Notes: generated from the sequence alone by a model not told the origin. Counted from the stretch's first letter, positions 41,659 to 51,084 are shown. The stretch is DNA of 64,000 nt from JANOZM01 sp031429355 (GCA_031429355.1 JANOZM010000007.1:1-64000), one strand, 5' to 3'. Translations and numbers: made by a program.

Positions 41659-43970
41659 AACACACCATTACAAAATCACTAATTCAATCGTTAATGTTTG
41701 TTACTTTGTTGTTGCTTAATGAGCTGTCGGCGGCTCAAAAATCTGCAACAACGGCAGTAACCAGTAATCCATCAAGCAGCGGTCAAGCAATCGCTCAAGC
41801 AACAGCGCAATTAAGCGCAGATCCAACGATATTGGCAGGTAGCAACCGCGTAGTAAGTTTGTCAGGTAAACAACTTGGCGCTTGGACTGCCATTCAACTG
41901 CGCGGAACAAACGTTTCACGAACTCTGGCCTTTACGATTAGGGCCGATGAAACTGTTGTTGCTGCGAAGCTAAAGTTCACCTATGACTACTCACCAGCGA
42001 TCTTGGCCGATCAAAGCCATTTTAAGATTTTAATCAATGAAAAAATTGCCTATGTAGATCCCTTACCTGCAGGCAAAGGTGTTGGCATGCAGCGCGAATA
42101 TCCACTCGATCCCAATTTGTTTAAGGACTATAACGAAATTCGATTAAATCTAATTGGAAAATCAACTAGCGCCTGCTCCGATCCTAAAGATGCATCTGTT
42201 TGGCTAACGGTAAACGAAGGGGTCTCGTTAGAATTAACCCTCGCCCCTTCATCCAAACAACCCGACTTAAAACACCTTCCGGCACCTTTCTTTGACAAGC
42301 TCGACCCGCTGCCCCTACAGTTACCTTTTGTATTTTCTACGAACCCGTCGCTGTCTACATTAAAGGCCGCCGGCATTGTTTCATCATGGTTCGGTATTCA
42401 AGCAGGAACGCGCGGTGCAAAATTTCCAGTTTTTCTAAACGAATTGCCGAACGGTCACGCCGTCATTTTCCTGAACGGAAACGAAGATGCTGCGGGTTAT
42501 AAAAGTGTGACAGGCCCAGGAATATTTTTACAAAAAAACCCGAAAAACGTCAACGCACACCTCTTAATAATTAACGGCGGAAATGAATTAGAAATTATGC
42601 GGGCAGCGAAAACGTTGGCGCTGCTAACCAATACTTTGGCAGGCCAAAACGCGAGTTTAACGAACCCCAGTAATGAGGTTGATTTTGCCCCTCGTTTACC
42701 ATACGACGCACCAGCGTGGGTTCGAACCGATCGCCCCATGAAATTAGGCGAATTCGCCAAGTTGCAAGACCTTAAAGTGCAGGGGTATGAACCCGATGCC
42801 ATTCGAATAAATTATCGAGTTTCGCCCGATGTTTTTACGTGGCGAACTGGTGGGGCGCCACTGCATTTGAAGTATCGCTCAATTCGTTTACCTGAGCACA
42901 AAAGTTCAAGTCTGGGCATTAATTTAAACAACAATTACATCGATACTATTGCAATCAACGATACCATCGAGAAAAGAGCGGTACTTAATACTTATCACGT
43001 CGGCAGTGAGTCGGTGCGTGAGAAAGATTTACAAATACCGCCCTATAGCCTCGGGGGACGCGATCAGCTACAGTTGTTGTTTACATTTGATGTCAAGCAG
43101 CGCGGCGATTGCCAGGCAATGCCGCCCGACAACTTTATTGCTTCGGTTGATGCAGAATCTACTGTCGACTTTAGTCAGTTTCCAAAATATGCAGCCTTAC
43201 CAAATTTAGGGTTCTTCGCCAATATTGGTTTTCCCTACACTCGTCTAGCTGACTTATCGCAAACCTCAGTGGTTTTACCTGAACGAGCCAGTGTCGAAGA
43301 AATTGGTTTGTATTTAGCGCTAATGGCAAAAATGGGCGAATCAACTGGTTACCCAGCGATACGCCACAGCGTAATTGGCGCGGGTGACTTAAGTAAGTCC
43401 CAAGACCACGATTTAATCGTCATCGGCTCAGGCCAAAACCAGCGCTTGCTAACGACATGGAAAGATCAATTGCCAATGCTGGTACAAAATGGAATTCGTC
43501 GAGTGCGCGAACCTAACGTTAACGCACGCCCACTTTACCGATGGGAACAAACCGACATTGACCCGTCGAAAAAACCTCAAGGCGGCATTAGTCTATCGGG
43601 CGATGCAAATTTAGTAACCCTAATGGGCTTCGAATCGCCGCTAAAACCGACTCGGTCGGTCATTTTCTTATACGCTGACAAAGCCAAAGATATGGAAAGG
43701 ATCACCGACTTAATCGCAGACCCCGAACGTTTGACCTCGATTCAAGGCGATTTTGTAGTGGTCAGCGAAAAATCGACCAAACATGCAAAGGTCAGTGACA
43801 CTTATTATTTAGGAGAAATACCTTGGGCCCACAAAGTTCGTTGGTTCCTTGCCGACAATCCTATTCTTGTCGCTTTCATCGCATTGATCGTAGCGTTACT
43901 ATCTGCAGCTGTCCTGTACCGTCCTTTAAAATTTTTAGGTGGCCGAATGTTCAAAAAGAAAGCGTTGTGA
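41655..43970 (+). CDS. bcsB: Cellulose synthase regulatory subunit BcsB
   Basis: BcsB is the periplasmic partner of BcsA, anchored by one C-terminal helix that completes the channel. The 771-aa product starts at ATG 41655, overlapping the bcsA homologue by four bases; an upstream start at 41640 is less likely. It has a signal peptide (cleavage near LSAAQ), carbohydrate-binding-like and flavodoxin-like domains with STSACSDPKDASVWLTV and SSLGINLNNNYIDTI, and a final helix (ILVAFIALIVALLSAAVLY). Complete. Retention of BcsB suggests that the membrane channel of the system is still used. Confidence 0.93.
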   Translation: MKHTITKSLIQSLMFVTLLLLNELSAAQKSATTAVTSNPSSSGQAIAQATAQLSADPTILAGSNRVVSLSGKQLGAWTAIQLRGTNVSRTLAFTIRADETVVAAKLKFTYDYSPAILADQSHFKILINEKIAYVDPLPAGKGVGMQREYPLDPNLFKDYNEIRLNLIGKSTSACSDPKDASVWLTVNEGVSLELTLAPSSKQPDLKHLPAPFFDKLDPLPLQLPFVFSTNPSLSTLKAAGIVSSWFGIQAGTRGAKFPVFLNELPNGHAVIFLNGNEDAAGYKSVTGPGIFLQKNPKNVNAHLLIINGGNELEIMRAAKTLALLTNTLAGQNASLTNPSNEVDFAPRLPYDAPAWVRTDRPMKLGEFAKLQDLKVQGYEPDAIRINYRVSPDVFTWRTGGAPLHLKYRSIRLPEHKSSSLGINLNNNYIDTIAINDTIEKRAVLNTYHVGSESVREKDLQIPPYSLGGRDQLQLLFTFDVKQRGDCQAMPPDNFIASVDAESTVDFSQFPKYAALPNLGFFANIGFPYTRLADLSQTSVVLPERASVEEIGLYLALMAKMGESTGYPAIRHSVIGAGDLSKSQDHDLIVIGSGQNQRLLTTWKDQLPMLVQNGIRRVREPNVNARPLYRWEQTDIDPSKKPQGGISLSGDANLVTLMGFESPLKPTRSVIFLYADKAKDMERITDLIADPERLTSIQGDFVVVSEKSTKHAKVSDTYYLGEIPWAHKVRWFLADNPILVAFIALIVALLSAAVLYRPLKFLGGRMFKKKAL

Positions 43971-43978
43971 GTTAGTCA

Positions 43979-44719
43979 GTGAAAATAGTTTCTTTTATCG
44001 CCGGTAAAGGGGGTGTTGGCAAATCGACCGTTTGTGCAAATTTAGCAGCAGTATTAGCTAAGCGAAACAAAAAAGTGGTCGTGATTGACTTCGACCCGCA
44101 AAACAGCCAACGCTTACACCTCGGTTTAAACGCCGATGAAATTGCTGGCTTAGTGCGCGAAGGCATTGATGTCAGTAGCCTGTTTGACAGCCCTTTTGGT
44201 ATGCATTTTATTCCTTTTGGTCGTGCTACCGAATTAGATTTAGAACAGTTTCGTCAACAGTTAGCGAATAACCCAGAGTGGCTTCGAGATCGTGTCGCTA
44301 GCCTTGCCGTTTGTGAGTTCGATTATGTTTTTATCGATACGCCTGCAGGCGCATCGGTTTATGTCGAACAAGCGTTAAAAGCAGCTACTACGGCAATTGT
44401 CGTTTTGTTGCCTGATGCAGCGTCGTTTGTTACGCTTGAAAAAACTAAGCAACTAATCGCGCATCACACAGTTTCAAATCTTCAGTACCAAGGTAGTTTT
44501 TGTTTGGTGAATCAGATGCCAAAAGAAAGCCGTTTGGCCCATCAAATGCGTGATGCAATTTTTGCTGATAAGGCCACACCGGTTGTTCCTCTTGTCATAC
44601 ACAAGGACCCATCTGTCCCGCAATCATTAGCCTACGAGCGCCCAGTAACCGAATATCAAGCTAGCAGTATTGCAAGCTTAGATTTTCAGCATTTAGCCGA
44701 CTGGTTATTAGAACGTTAA
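43979..44719 (+). CDS. BcsQ-like MinD-type ATPase, copy 2
   Basis: A 246-aa ATPase starting with GTG. Motifs: FIAGKGGVGKSTVCANLA, the BcsQ switch pattern IDFDPQNSQRLHLGL, YVFIDTPAGASVYVEQAL, VVLLPDAASFVTLEKT. It is recognisably BcsQ but clearly diverged from copy 1 at 38771. bcsB ends eight bases upstream. A short duplicate of its 3' end (GAACGTTAAA) lies 17 bases on, at 44728-44737. Confidence 0.88.
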   Translation: MKIVSFIAGKGGVGKSTVCANLAAVLAKRNKKVVVIDFDPQNSQRLHLGLNADEIAGLVREGIDVSSLFDSPFGMHFIPFGRATELDLEQFRQQLANNPEWLRDRVASLAVCEFDYVFIDTPAGASVYVEQALKAATTAIVVLLPDAASFVTLEKTKQLIAHHTVSNLQYQGSFCLVNQMPKESRLAHQMRDAIFADKATPVVPLVIHKDPSVPQSLAYERPVTEYQASSIASLDFQHLADWLLER

Positions 44720-44737
44720 AAAACCGAGAACGTTAAA
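44711..44737. repeat. Stop-codon duplicate after the second bcsQ
   Basis: GAACGTTAAA occurs at 44711-44720, where it spells the last codons and TAA of the gene, and again at 44728-44737. The period is 17 bases. Confidence 0.6.
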
Positions 44738-44782
44738 GGCGAATATTCCAGCTTGCGCCTAAAAAATTAAGCATTCGGGTTT

Positions 44783-46180
44783 ATGGTTTTTAGTTCAAAT
44801 TTATTTCTATTTTTATTTTTGCCACTATTTTTGGCTTGCTACTACTGCACGCCATTAAAATTTCGCTCGGCTTTAATTTTATTGTTTAGCTACGCATTCT
44901 ATGCATGGTGGCGGCCCGATTTTTTGTTGCTTCTTGTCGCCGTATCTGTCGGAAGCTACGCATTTGCCTTATTAATTGATGCAACTAAAGATGAACAAAA
45001 ACGATACCGTCTTTTGTTTATAGCAGTCACACTAAACTTGCTCACATTAGGCTATTTTAAATACGCGAACTTTGGCATTGAAAGCTTAAACACTGCCTTG
45101 CTTGCTTTGGGCTTTAGCAAGTTAAATTTTGGGCAAATTCTTTTGCCAATCGGCTTATCGTTTTACATTTTTCATGCAATCAGCTACTTGGTAGACATTT
45201 ACCGCCGCGAAGCCCCGCCTGCTCGCAACGTCATTGACTTTGCCGCCTTTATTGCCTTGTTCCCTCATTTAGTTGCCGGCCCAGTTTTACGCTATCACTT
45301 GTTAGCAGAGCAGTTTCGCAGTCGAGTCCATTCAATTGATAACTTTGCTAAGGGTTGCCTAATTTTTATGGCAGGGTTTTGTCAAAAAGTACTCATTGCC
45401 GACTCCGTAGCCCCAATCGCAGACGCGGTATTCTCTGCTGCTAACCCAAGCTTTGTCGATGCTTGGCTAGGCACCATTGCCTACACGATTCAATTATTTT
45501 TTGACTTTAGTGGTTATTCATCAATGGCTATTGGCTTGGCCTTAATGATTGGTTTCAAATTCCCAGAAAACTTTAACGACCCTTATATTTCAACCTCAAT
45601 AACAGAGTTTTGGAAACGCTGGCATATGTCACTCTCCAATTGGTTGCGAGAATATTTGTATATTCCGCTGGGTGGCAATCGCAAGGGAATTAAGCGCACC
45701 TATTTCAATTTATTTATGACGATGTTGCTCGGTGGTATTTGGCATGGGGCGAATTGGACTTTTGTAGTTTGGGGTGCGTGGCACGGCGGTCTACTTGCAT
45801 TAGAAAAACTTATGAAAGACAAATTTGGCGAGTTTCCAATTACTAATTTAGCAACACGAGTGTTAATGATTTTTAACACCATGATTTTGGTCATGACAGG
45901 ATGGGTTTTTTTCCGCTCGGAAAGTTTGGGCGACGCCTATCGCATGTTGATGGCGATGTCGGGTCTGAGTACATGGGCGCTAAGTGATGAAATTGTTGCT
46001 CAAACAACTTCTGATGCCTTTGTTGTACTGAGTATTGGTGTTGTATTGGTATACGCCCTACCTACCATTAAACGGCATATTCAGTCGCCAGTTCGGTTTT
46101 TAATTTTGCCATTGTTTATCTGGGCCTTGGCGACGCTTTCATCTCAATCGTTCACACCATTTTTGTATTTTCAGTTTTAA
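44783..46180 (+). CDS. algI: AlgI-like MBOAT O-acetyltransferase
   Basis: AlgI-type MBOATs carry acetyl groups across the inner membrane for O-acetylation of exopolysaccharides. The 465-aa product has about eleven helices and the MBOAT core: FFDFSGYSSMAIGLALMIGF, FWKRWHMSLSNWLREYLY, and the catalytic-His region GGIWHGANWTFVVWGAWHG (His 321 and His 334). It is followed by an AlgJ-like gene, as in alginate and acetylated-cellulose (wss) clusters. Symbol by similarity; the polymer is not alginate as no alginate synthase genes are present. Confidence 0.92.
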   Translation: MVFSSNLFLFLFLPLFLACYYCTPLKFRSALILLFSYAFYAWWRPDFLLLLVAVSVGSYAFALLIDATKDEQKRYRLLFIAVTLNLLTLGYFKYANFGIESLNTALLALGFSKLNFGQILLPIGLSFYIFHAISYLVDIYRREAPPARNVIDFAAFIALFPHLVAGPVLRYHLLAEQFRSRVHSIDNFAKGCLIFMAGFCQKVLIADSVAPIADAVFSAANPSFVDAWLGTIAYTIQLFFDFSGYSSMAIGLALMIGFKFPENFNDPYISTSITEFWKRWHMSLSNWLREYLYIPLGGNRKGIKRTYFNLFMTMLLGGIWHGANWTFVVWGAWHGGLLALEKLMKDKFGEFPITNLATRVLMIFNTMILVMTGWVFFRSESLGDAYRMLMAMSGLSTWALSDEIVAQTTSDAFVVLSIGVVLVYALPTIKRHIQSPVRFLILPLFIWALATLSSQSFTPFLYFQF

Positions 46181-46198
46181 CGGGTAACTAAACTTTTT

Positions 46199-47425
46199 AT
46201 GACGACATTGCCCGAAACATCGAAAACTCCAAAACACACATTAATTGGTGCCGCAGTTTTTAGCGCACTAATGTTGCTCGGCGCCGCTCAAATGATTGGC
46301 GCGATGCGACAGCCTGACGGCTTAGATTTTCCAAAAGATTTACCCGCGTTTCGCGAAGGGAAAACTACCCAAACGCTTGAGAAACAACTCGACAAAAAAA
46401 TGCCAGGACGCACCGACTTAATTACGCTGGCCAACAGTACACGTTACTTTTTGTTAGGCGGAGCCGGTGAGCAAGTACGCGTTGGCAAAAACGATTGGTT
46501 GTTTTTAACTGAAGAGTTGCGCTTTGAAGGCCCAAAAGTAAACACTCATTCGACTACAAAAACTAATAACCCAGACCTAGCGCTTGCTTCTCGAATCGAG
46601 CTCATTAACCAATTATCCCAAGACCTCAGCTCGGTTGGCGTTAAATTGATAGTAGCCCTAGTGCCCGACAAAGCGAGAGTGTACGCAACACACTTAAGAA
46701 CCGGCTATCCAAGTTTTAACGAATCGCGCTACAGCGCAGCCCTTGCCTCCCTTGCGGTAAAAAACGTCTCCGTTGTTGATTTATTAAAGCCAATGCAACA
46801 ATGGGATCAGACCAAGGGCGATTTGTTTTATAGGACGGATACGCACTGGAATCAAACCGGTGCTTCACTGGCCGCCAACGAAATAGCCGTCAAAATTAAC
46901 GCCTTAAAACTGGATTACTTAAAAACTAATTTTGTAACTACCACAGCCAGCAAATCGCAAGAACGCAGCGGTGATTTAATTCGTTTAATGGGGATCGAGA
47001 CAGCACCCAGTTGGCTAAAACCAAAGCTTGACATAGAAGCCGTACAAACGACTGCTAAGCAACAATCAACTCAAACGACGGCTAACCCCACAACGACCGG
47101 GCAGGCAACTGCAAACGCATTAGGTGGCGGCCTATTCGACGAGGTGGCTGTACCCATCGTGCTCGTAGGAACTTCATATTCCTTACGCGCCAATTTTCAT
47201 GGAAAATTACAAGAACTGCTAAGCACTTCGGTCCTAAACACCGCTAAAGACGGTGGTGGTTTTCTTCAAGCCATCACCGCATATTTAAACGACGACTCTT
47301 TTAAAACCAGCAAACCACAGGTCATTATTTGGGAGTTGCCTGAGCGGATGTTAAAAAGCCCACTCGATCAAGAAGTGGGCTGGTCTGTAAAAGTCAGATC
47401 AAAAATTACGTCAGCAACGCCGTAA
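46199..47425 (+). CDS. AlgJ/AlgX-like SGNH O-acetyltransferase (acetyl transfer)
   Basis: A 408-aa protein with an N-terminal membrane/signal helix (about residues 14-34), then an SGNH hydrolase-like domain. The catalytic pattern is present: DTHW (Asp 214, His 216) and GTSYS (Ser 326), the same layout as in AlgX and AlgJ. A low-complexity Thr/Gln/Ala stretch (about 283-306) separates the two parts of the site. It probably passes acetyl from the AlgI-like protein to the polymer in the periplasm. It converges with the minus-strand gene that follows, overlapping it by 20 bases. Confidence 0.88.
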   Translation: MTTLPETSKTPKHTLIGAAVFSALMLLGAAQMIGAMRQPDGLDFPKDLPAFREGKTTQTLEKQLDKKMPGRTDLITLANSTRYFLLGGAGEQVRVGKNDWLFLTEELRFEGPKVNTHSTTKTNNPDLALASRIELINQLSQDLSSVGVKLIVALVPDKARVYATHLRTGYPSFNESRYSAALASLAVKNVSVVDLLKPMQQWDQTKGDLFYRTDTHWNQTGASLAANEIAVKINALKLDYLKTNFVTTTASKSQERSGDLIRLMGIETAPSWLKPKLDIEAVQTTAKQQSTQTTANPTTTGQATANALGGGLFDEVAVPIVLVGTSYSLRANFHGKLQELLSTSVLNTAKDGGGFLQAITAYLNDDSFKTSKPQVIIWELPERMLKSPLDQEVGWSVKVRSKITSATP

Positions 47426-47430
47426 TTTTT
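47401..47430. terminator. Bidirectional hairpin over the overlapping 3' ends
   Basis: A ten-base perfect inverted repeat (AAAAATTACG at 47401-47410 and CGTAATTTTT at 47421-47430) with a ten-base loop. It covers the stop codons of both convergent genes and ends in A/T runs on both strands, so it probably serves as a shared terminator. Confidence 0.6.
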
Positions 47431-48443
47431 GCTAACCAAGCGTTGTTATCCATTTGATAACGCGCATCACGAAACTTATAGTTTGGTGGCGAGCGAAATT
47501 CGCGCTCTGGAATTTCCCAAATGATCAGTTTAGGCTTACGGGTTTTAAACGCATCATCTTTTAAATAGGCTTCCATTCCGACCCACGGACCTTGGTCAAC
47601 CGGAATCGAAATATCAAGCAATTCGCGCTGTAGTACAAAGCGCAATGCATCTGGGTACGCCGTGTTTTTGTTGGTATAGCTACTGCCAATAACCGTTATC
47701 CCGACGTTATCGTCACCTAACAAACCGGCCTGAGATTCCTTCACACGAGCGGCTTTAAATGTGGGTGCTTGTTCTACTGGATAACTAGGATTACCGGGCA
47801 ACAAACGCACTAAATCTCGCGCGCGTTGGTTAACCTTTTGCTTGGACCAATTGCCTTCAAACTTTTCTTCAGGCGTTGCATCTAGAGCCGCTTTTAATTC
47901 TGGATTTGCTTGAAGCGACGCTTTAATTGTCTCGGCTGCAACCATGGCACCTGTGTGAGACCAATGCGTATCCAATCGCAAATAAATAGGTGTATCACTA
48001 GTGCGATGACTGCTTTGCAAAAATGCGTTGTTTAAGTTTACAAAATTAACACCACCGCTGGCTAGCTTTTTTGCAATGTTGTCGTACTTGTTTGCCGTGT
48101 AGCTATCTAAAGGTTTATCAGCTGGCAATTGGTCCGAATGAATTCGAACTTTAGAGGGGACAACAGCGATTGCCACTGCAATGCCTTTAGCTTGAAACAA
48201 TGCATTGGCTTTTTCAAGTAAGGAAATCGTCGCTTGTGTATCAGCTGCATCGCTTTGATCAGCGAACTCATAACGAGTAAACAACCAATCGTTGTTTTTG
48301 CCAATCACTACCGAGGGCGCATCTTGCGCTGCAGATAAATTGGGTAATGTCAATGAAGTTGCCGCGATTGCGGTTATTCCAAGCCCAGTTAAGCGCTTTG
48401 ACGTATTTCTTTTTTGTTGGTTAATCGTTTTTATTTTGAGCAT
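47406..48443 (-). CDS. Second AlgJ/AlgX-like SGNH protein
   Basis: A 345-aa exported protein with a long basic N-region and signal peptide (cleavage near LSAAQD, about 39). The SGNH motifs are DTHW (Asp 158, His 160) and GSSYT (Ser 255). It is shorter than the plus-strand paralog at 46199 and lacks its low-complexity insert. Both catalytic sites look complete, so a division of labour or different acceptor is possible. It lies 12 bases downstream of the algF-like gene, on the minus strand, and forms a two-gene operon with it. Confidence 0.85.
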   Translation of the reverse strand: MLKIKTINQQKRNTSKRLTGLGITAIAATSLTLPNLSAAQDAPSVVIGKNNDWLFTRYEFADQSDAADTQATISLLEKANALFQAKGIAVAIAVVPSKVRIHSDQLPADKPLDSYTANKYDNIAKKLASGGVNFVNLNNAFLQSSHRTSDTPIYLRLDTHWSHTGAMVAAETIKASLQANPELKAALDATPEEKFEGNWSKQKVNQRARDLVRLLPGNPSYPVEQAPTFKAARVKESQAGLLGDDNVGITVIGSSYTNKNTAYPDALRFVLQRELLDISIPVDQGPWVGMEAYLKDDAFKTRKPKLIIWEIPEREFRSPPNYKFRDARYQMDNNAWLAKITALLT

Positions 48444-48455
48444 TTCGAGTTTCCT

Positions 48456-49220
48456 TTATTTACTAACGTAGCGTTCGGTTTTGTTTTGAACCGCACGCGC
48501 TATCAAACCGCCTTGAGCATTTGGAATGAGAAAGACGCTGTAATTTGCACCAGCCGTCATGGTTAGGCCAAACTTTGATCCAGTCGAAGGCGCAACCCCG
48601 GCTTTTGCTGCAACCAATTCAATGGCTACCGGATTCACTTGAATTGAGTTCGAGGTACCGAATGCCAAATTGGAAAATACTTTGGTTGCGCCATCAGCTG
48701 TCGAGACAGTGATTGCACCCGCCTTAGGGTCAAGGTTGTAAGCAGCGACTAGTGACTTCAGTTTGTTGGTGTTGGCCTTGTCTTCAAACAGTTTAGGCGG
48801 GGTTTCGGCACCGCCTGCAGTAAACGCTAAGGTTAGCGCTTTCCCAGCGGCAACATCTAAGTTGTAAGTTATTTTGCTTGCGGCTTTGTCCAAAGACTTT
48901 ACGACAATGGCACGTTTGCCGGATGCCAACACTAAATAGTCGCTCACATCGGCGGCACCTAATTTTGCAATGCGGACACGTCCATCAACCGAAATTTCCG
49001 CAGCGCTGTCTTGATTTAATATAACCAAACGAACATAGGCCGAATCTAAAGGAGGTTCGGGGTCATAAAGTTGACCTGCAGGTTGAGCGTAGCTATTACC
49101 AACAGAACAAAGCGCAACTGCACCAAACGCACTGCTTGCTATTAGACGTTGAATAAAACTTCGCCGAACCGATGAATCTAAATCTAAATTATTGGTACGC
49201 AACTGTTGAATTACACCCAT
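48456..49220 (-). CDS. algF: AlgF-like periplasmic acetylation protein
   Basis: A 254-aa secreted protein of the AlgF family, which is needed for polymer O-acetylation and is thought to relay acetyl groups. The mature N-terminus has the family signature LYDPEPPLDSAYVRLV after a signal peptide (cleavage near SYAQPA). Two beta-sandwich-like halves follow. AlgF in Pseudomonas is about 216 aa, so this one is slightly long. On the minus strand with an SGNH partner, convergent to algI, which is an unusual split of the module. Confidence 0.85.
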   Translation of the reverse strand: MGVIQQLRTNNLDLDSSVRRSFIQRLIASSAFGAVALCSVGNSYAQPAGQLYDPEPPLDSAYVRLVILNQDSAAEISVDGRVRIAKLGAADVSDYLVLASGKRAIVVKSLDKAASKITYNLDVAAGKALTLAFTAGGAETPPKLFEDKANTNKLKSLVAAYNLDPKAGAITVSTADGATKVFSNLAFGTSNSIQVNPVAIELVAAKAGVAPSTGSKFGLTMTAGANYSVFLIPNAQGGLIARAVQNKTERYVSK

Positions 49221-49404
49221 GAAACCTCCTGACAGAATAAGCGACCTTGCTAGCGTAGGGGCGACTGCAGGTCTCGGTCAAAGCACTAACGACTATCGGC
49301 GGCCTTGTTCCGCTCTAAGGGAGTTATTTGAAGGTTTACCCAAAGTAATGAACGCGCTTTGCTAGAATGATGTAATTCCCTGTTCAAGATTTTTGAGAAA
49401 AACT

Positions 49405-51084
49405 ATGTCCGAAGCCAACCGCCGTTCCAAAACAATTACTGAGGGCGTATCACGCGCTCCAAATCGTTCGATGTATTACGCCATGGGCTATCAGCCTAGC
49501 GACTTTAAAAACCCAATGATCGGTATTGCAAACGGTCACTCTACAATTACCCCCTGTAATTCTGGCCTGCAAAAACTAGCCGACTCGGCAGTTGAAGGCG
49601 TAAAAGCCGCTGGCGGCAATCCACAAGTTTTCGGCGTACCCACTATTTCTGATGGTATGTCGATGGGCACCGAGGGTATGAAGTATTCGCTTGTATCCCG
49701 TGAAGTAATTGCCGACTGTATCGAAACTACGGTTATGGGCCAGTGGATGGATGGCGTAATGGTGATTGGCGGGTGCGATAAAAATATGCCCGGTGGCATG
49801 ATCGGCATTTTGCGCGCCAATGTTCCGGCAATTTATGTGTACGGCGGCACGATCAAGCCCGGCAAATGGAAGGGACAAGATTTAAGTATTGTTTCTGTAT
49901 TCGAAGCGGTCGGGCAGTTTTCCGCCGGTAAGATGAAAGAAGAAGATTTTATTGGCATAGAACGTAACGCCGTGCCGGGCTCTGGTTCTTGCGGCGGAAT
50001 GTACACCGCCAACACAATGTCGTCGGCTTTTGAAGCGTTGGGAATGAGCTTGCTTGGTTCATCAACAATGGCCAACCCCGATCAAGAAAAAACTGACTCG
50101 GCACAAGACTCATCAGCAGTGTTAGTACGAGCGGTTAAAAACAATTTAAAGCCACGCGATATTGTTACCCGTGAAGCCATTGAAAACGCCGTTACTTTAA
50201 TTATGGCCACCGGTGGTTCTACTAATGCGGTATTGCACTTTTTAGCCATCGCTCATGCCGCGCAAGTGGTGTGGACCATCGATGATTTCGAGCGTGTGCG
50301 CCGCAAAGTGCCCATCATTTGTGACCTTAAGCCTTCTGGTAAATACATGGCGGTCGATTTACACAAAGCGGGTGGAATTAGGCAAGTACTGCGTATTTTG
50401 CTTGATGCAAAACTTCTTTATGGCGATTGCATCACCATCACGGGAAAAACTTTAGCCCAAGAACTCGAGAGCATTCAAAGTGAGCCTGCAAGCAACCAAG
50501 ATGTAATTCGTCCAATCAGTAAAGCGCTTTACAAGAGCGGCCATCTAGCAATCTTAAAAGGCAATATTTCGCCTGAAGGTGCTGTTGCAAAAATTACCGG
50601 CTTAAAAAATCCTGTCATTACAGGGCCAGCTCGCGTTTTTGATGACGAACAGTCTGCATTGACTGCAATTATGGCGGGTAACATCAAAGCCGGTGATGTG
50701 ATGATCTTGCGATACTTGGGACCTAAAGGCGGACCTGGGATGCCAGAAATGTTGGCACCGACTGGCGCATTAATTGGCCAAGGCTTAGGCGAATCGGTTG
50801 GCTTGATTACTGACGGACGCTTTTCGGGCGGCACGTGGGGGATGGTTGTTGGGCACGTTGCGCCCGAGGCTTACGATGGTGGCGTGATTGCTTTAATCGA
50901 AGAAGGTGATCAAGTGACGATCGACGCATTGGAATTGAAGCTGCACGTTGAAGTTAGCGATGCAGTGCTAGCAGAACGTAAAGCTAAGTGGCAGCGCCCT
51001 GCCCCGCGCTATACCCGCGGAGTTTTGGCGAAATTTGCAAAAGTCGCGTCGTCGGCCAGTACGGGTGCTGTTACGGACGCATAA
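49405..51084 (+). CDS. ilvD: Dihydroxy-acid dehydratase
   Basis: IlvD dehydrates 2,3-dihydroxy-isovalerate and -methylvalerate in branched-chain amino acid synthesis and holds an Fe-S cluster. The 559-aa product starts at ATG 49405. The signatures GGCDKNMPGG and PGSGSCGGMYTANTM are present, with cluster-binding Cys residues, and LITDGRFSGGTWG near the C-terminus. Complete and of normal length. Separated from the acetylation genes by a divergent promoter region (49221-49404). Confidence 0.98.
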   Translation: MSEANRRSKTITEGVSRAPNRSMYYAMGYQPSDFKNPMIGIANGHSTITPCNSGLQKLADSAVEGVKAAGGNPQVFGVPTISDGMSMGTEGMKYSLVSREVIADCIETTVMGQWMDGVMVIGGCDKNMPGGMIGILRANVPAIYVYGGTIKPGKWKGQDLSIVSVFEAVGQFSAGKMKEEDFIGIERNAVPGSGSCGGMYTANTMSSAFEALGMSLLGSSTMANPDQEKTDSAQDSSAVLVRAVKNNLKPRDIVTREAIENAVTLIMATGGSTNAVLHFLAIAHAAQVVWTIDDFERVRRKVPIICDLKPSGKYMAVDLHKAGGIRQVLRILLDAKLLYGDCITITGKTLAQELESIQSEPASNQDVIRPISKALYKSGHLAILKGNISPEGAVAKITGLKNPVITGPARVFDDEQSALTAIMAGNIKAGDVMILRYLGPKGGPGMPEMLAPTGALIGQGLGESVGLITDGRFSGGTWGMVVGHVAPEAYDGGVIALIEEGDQVTIDALELKLHVEVSDAVLAERKAKWQRPAPRYTRGVLAKFAKVASSASTGAVTDA

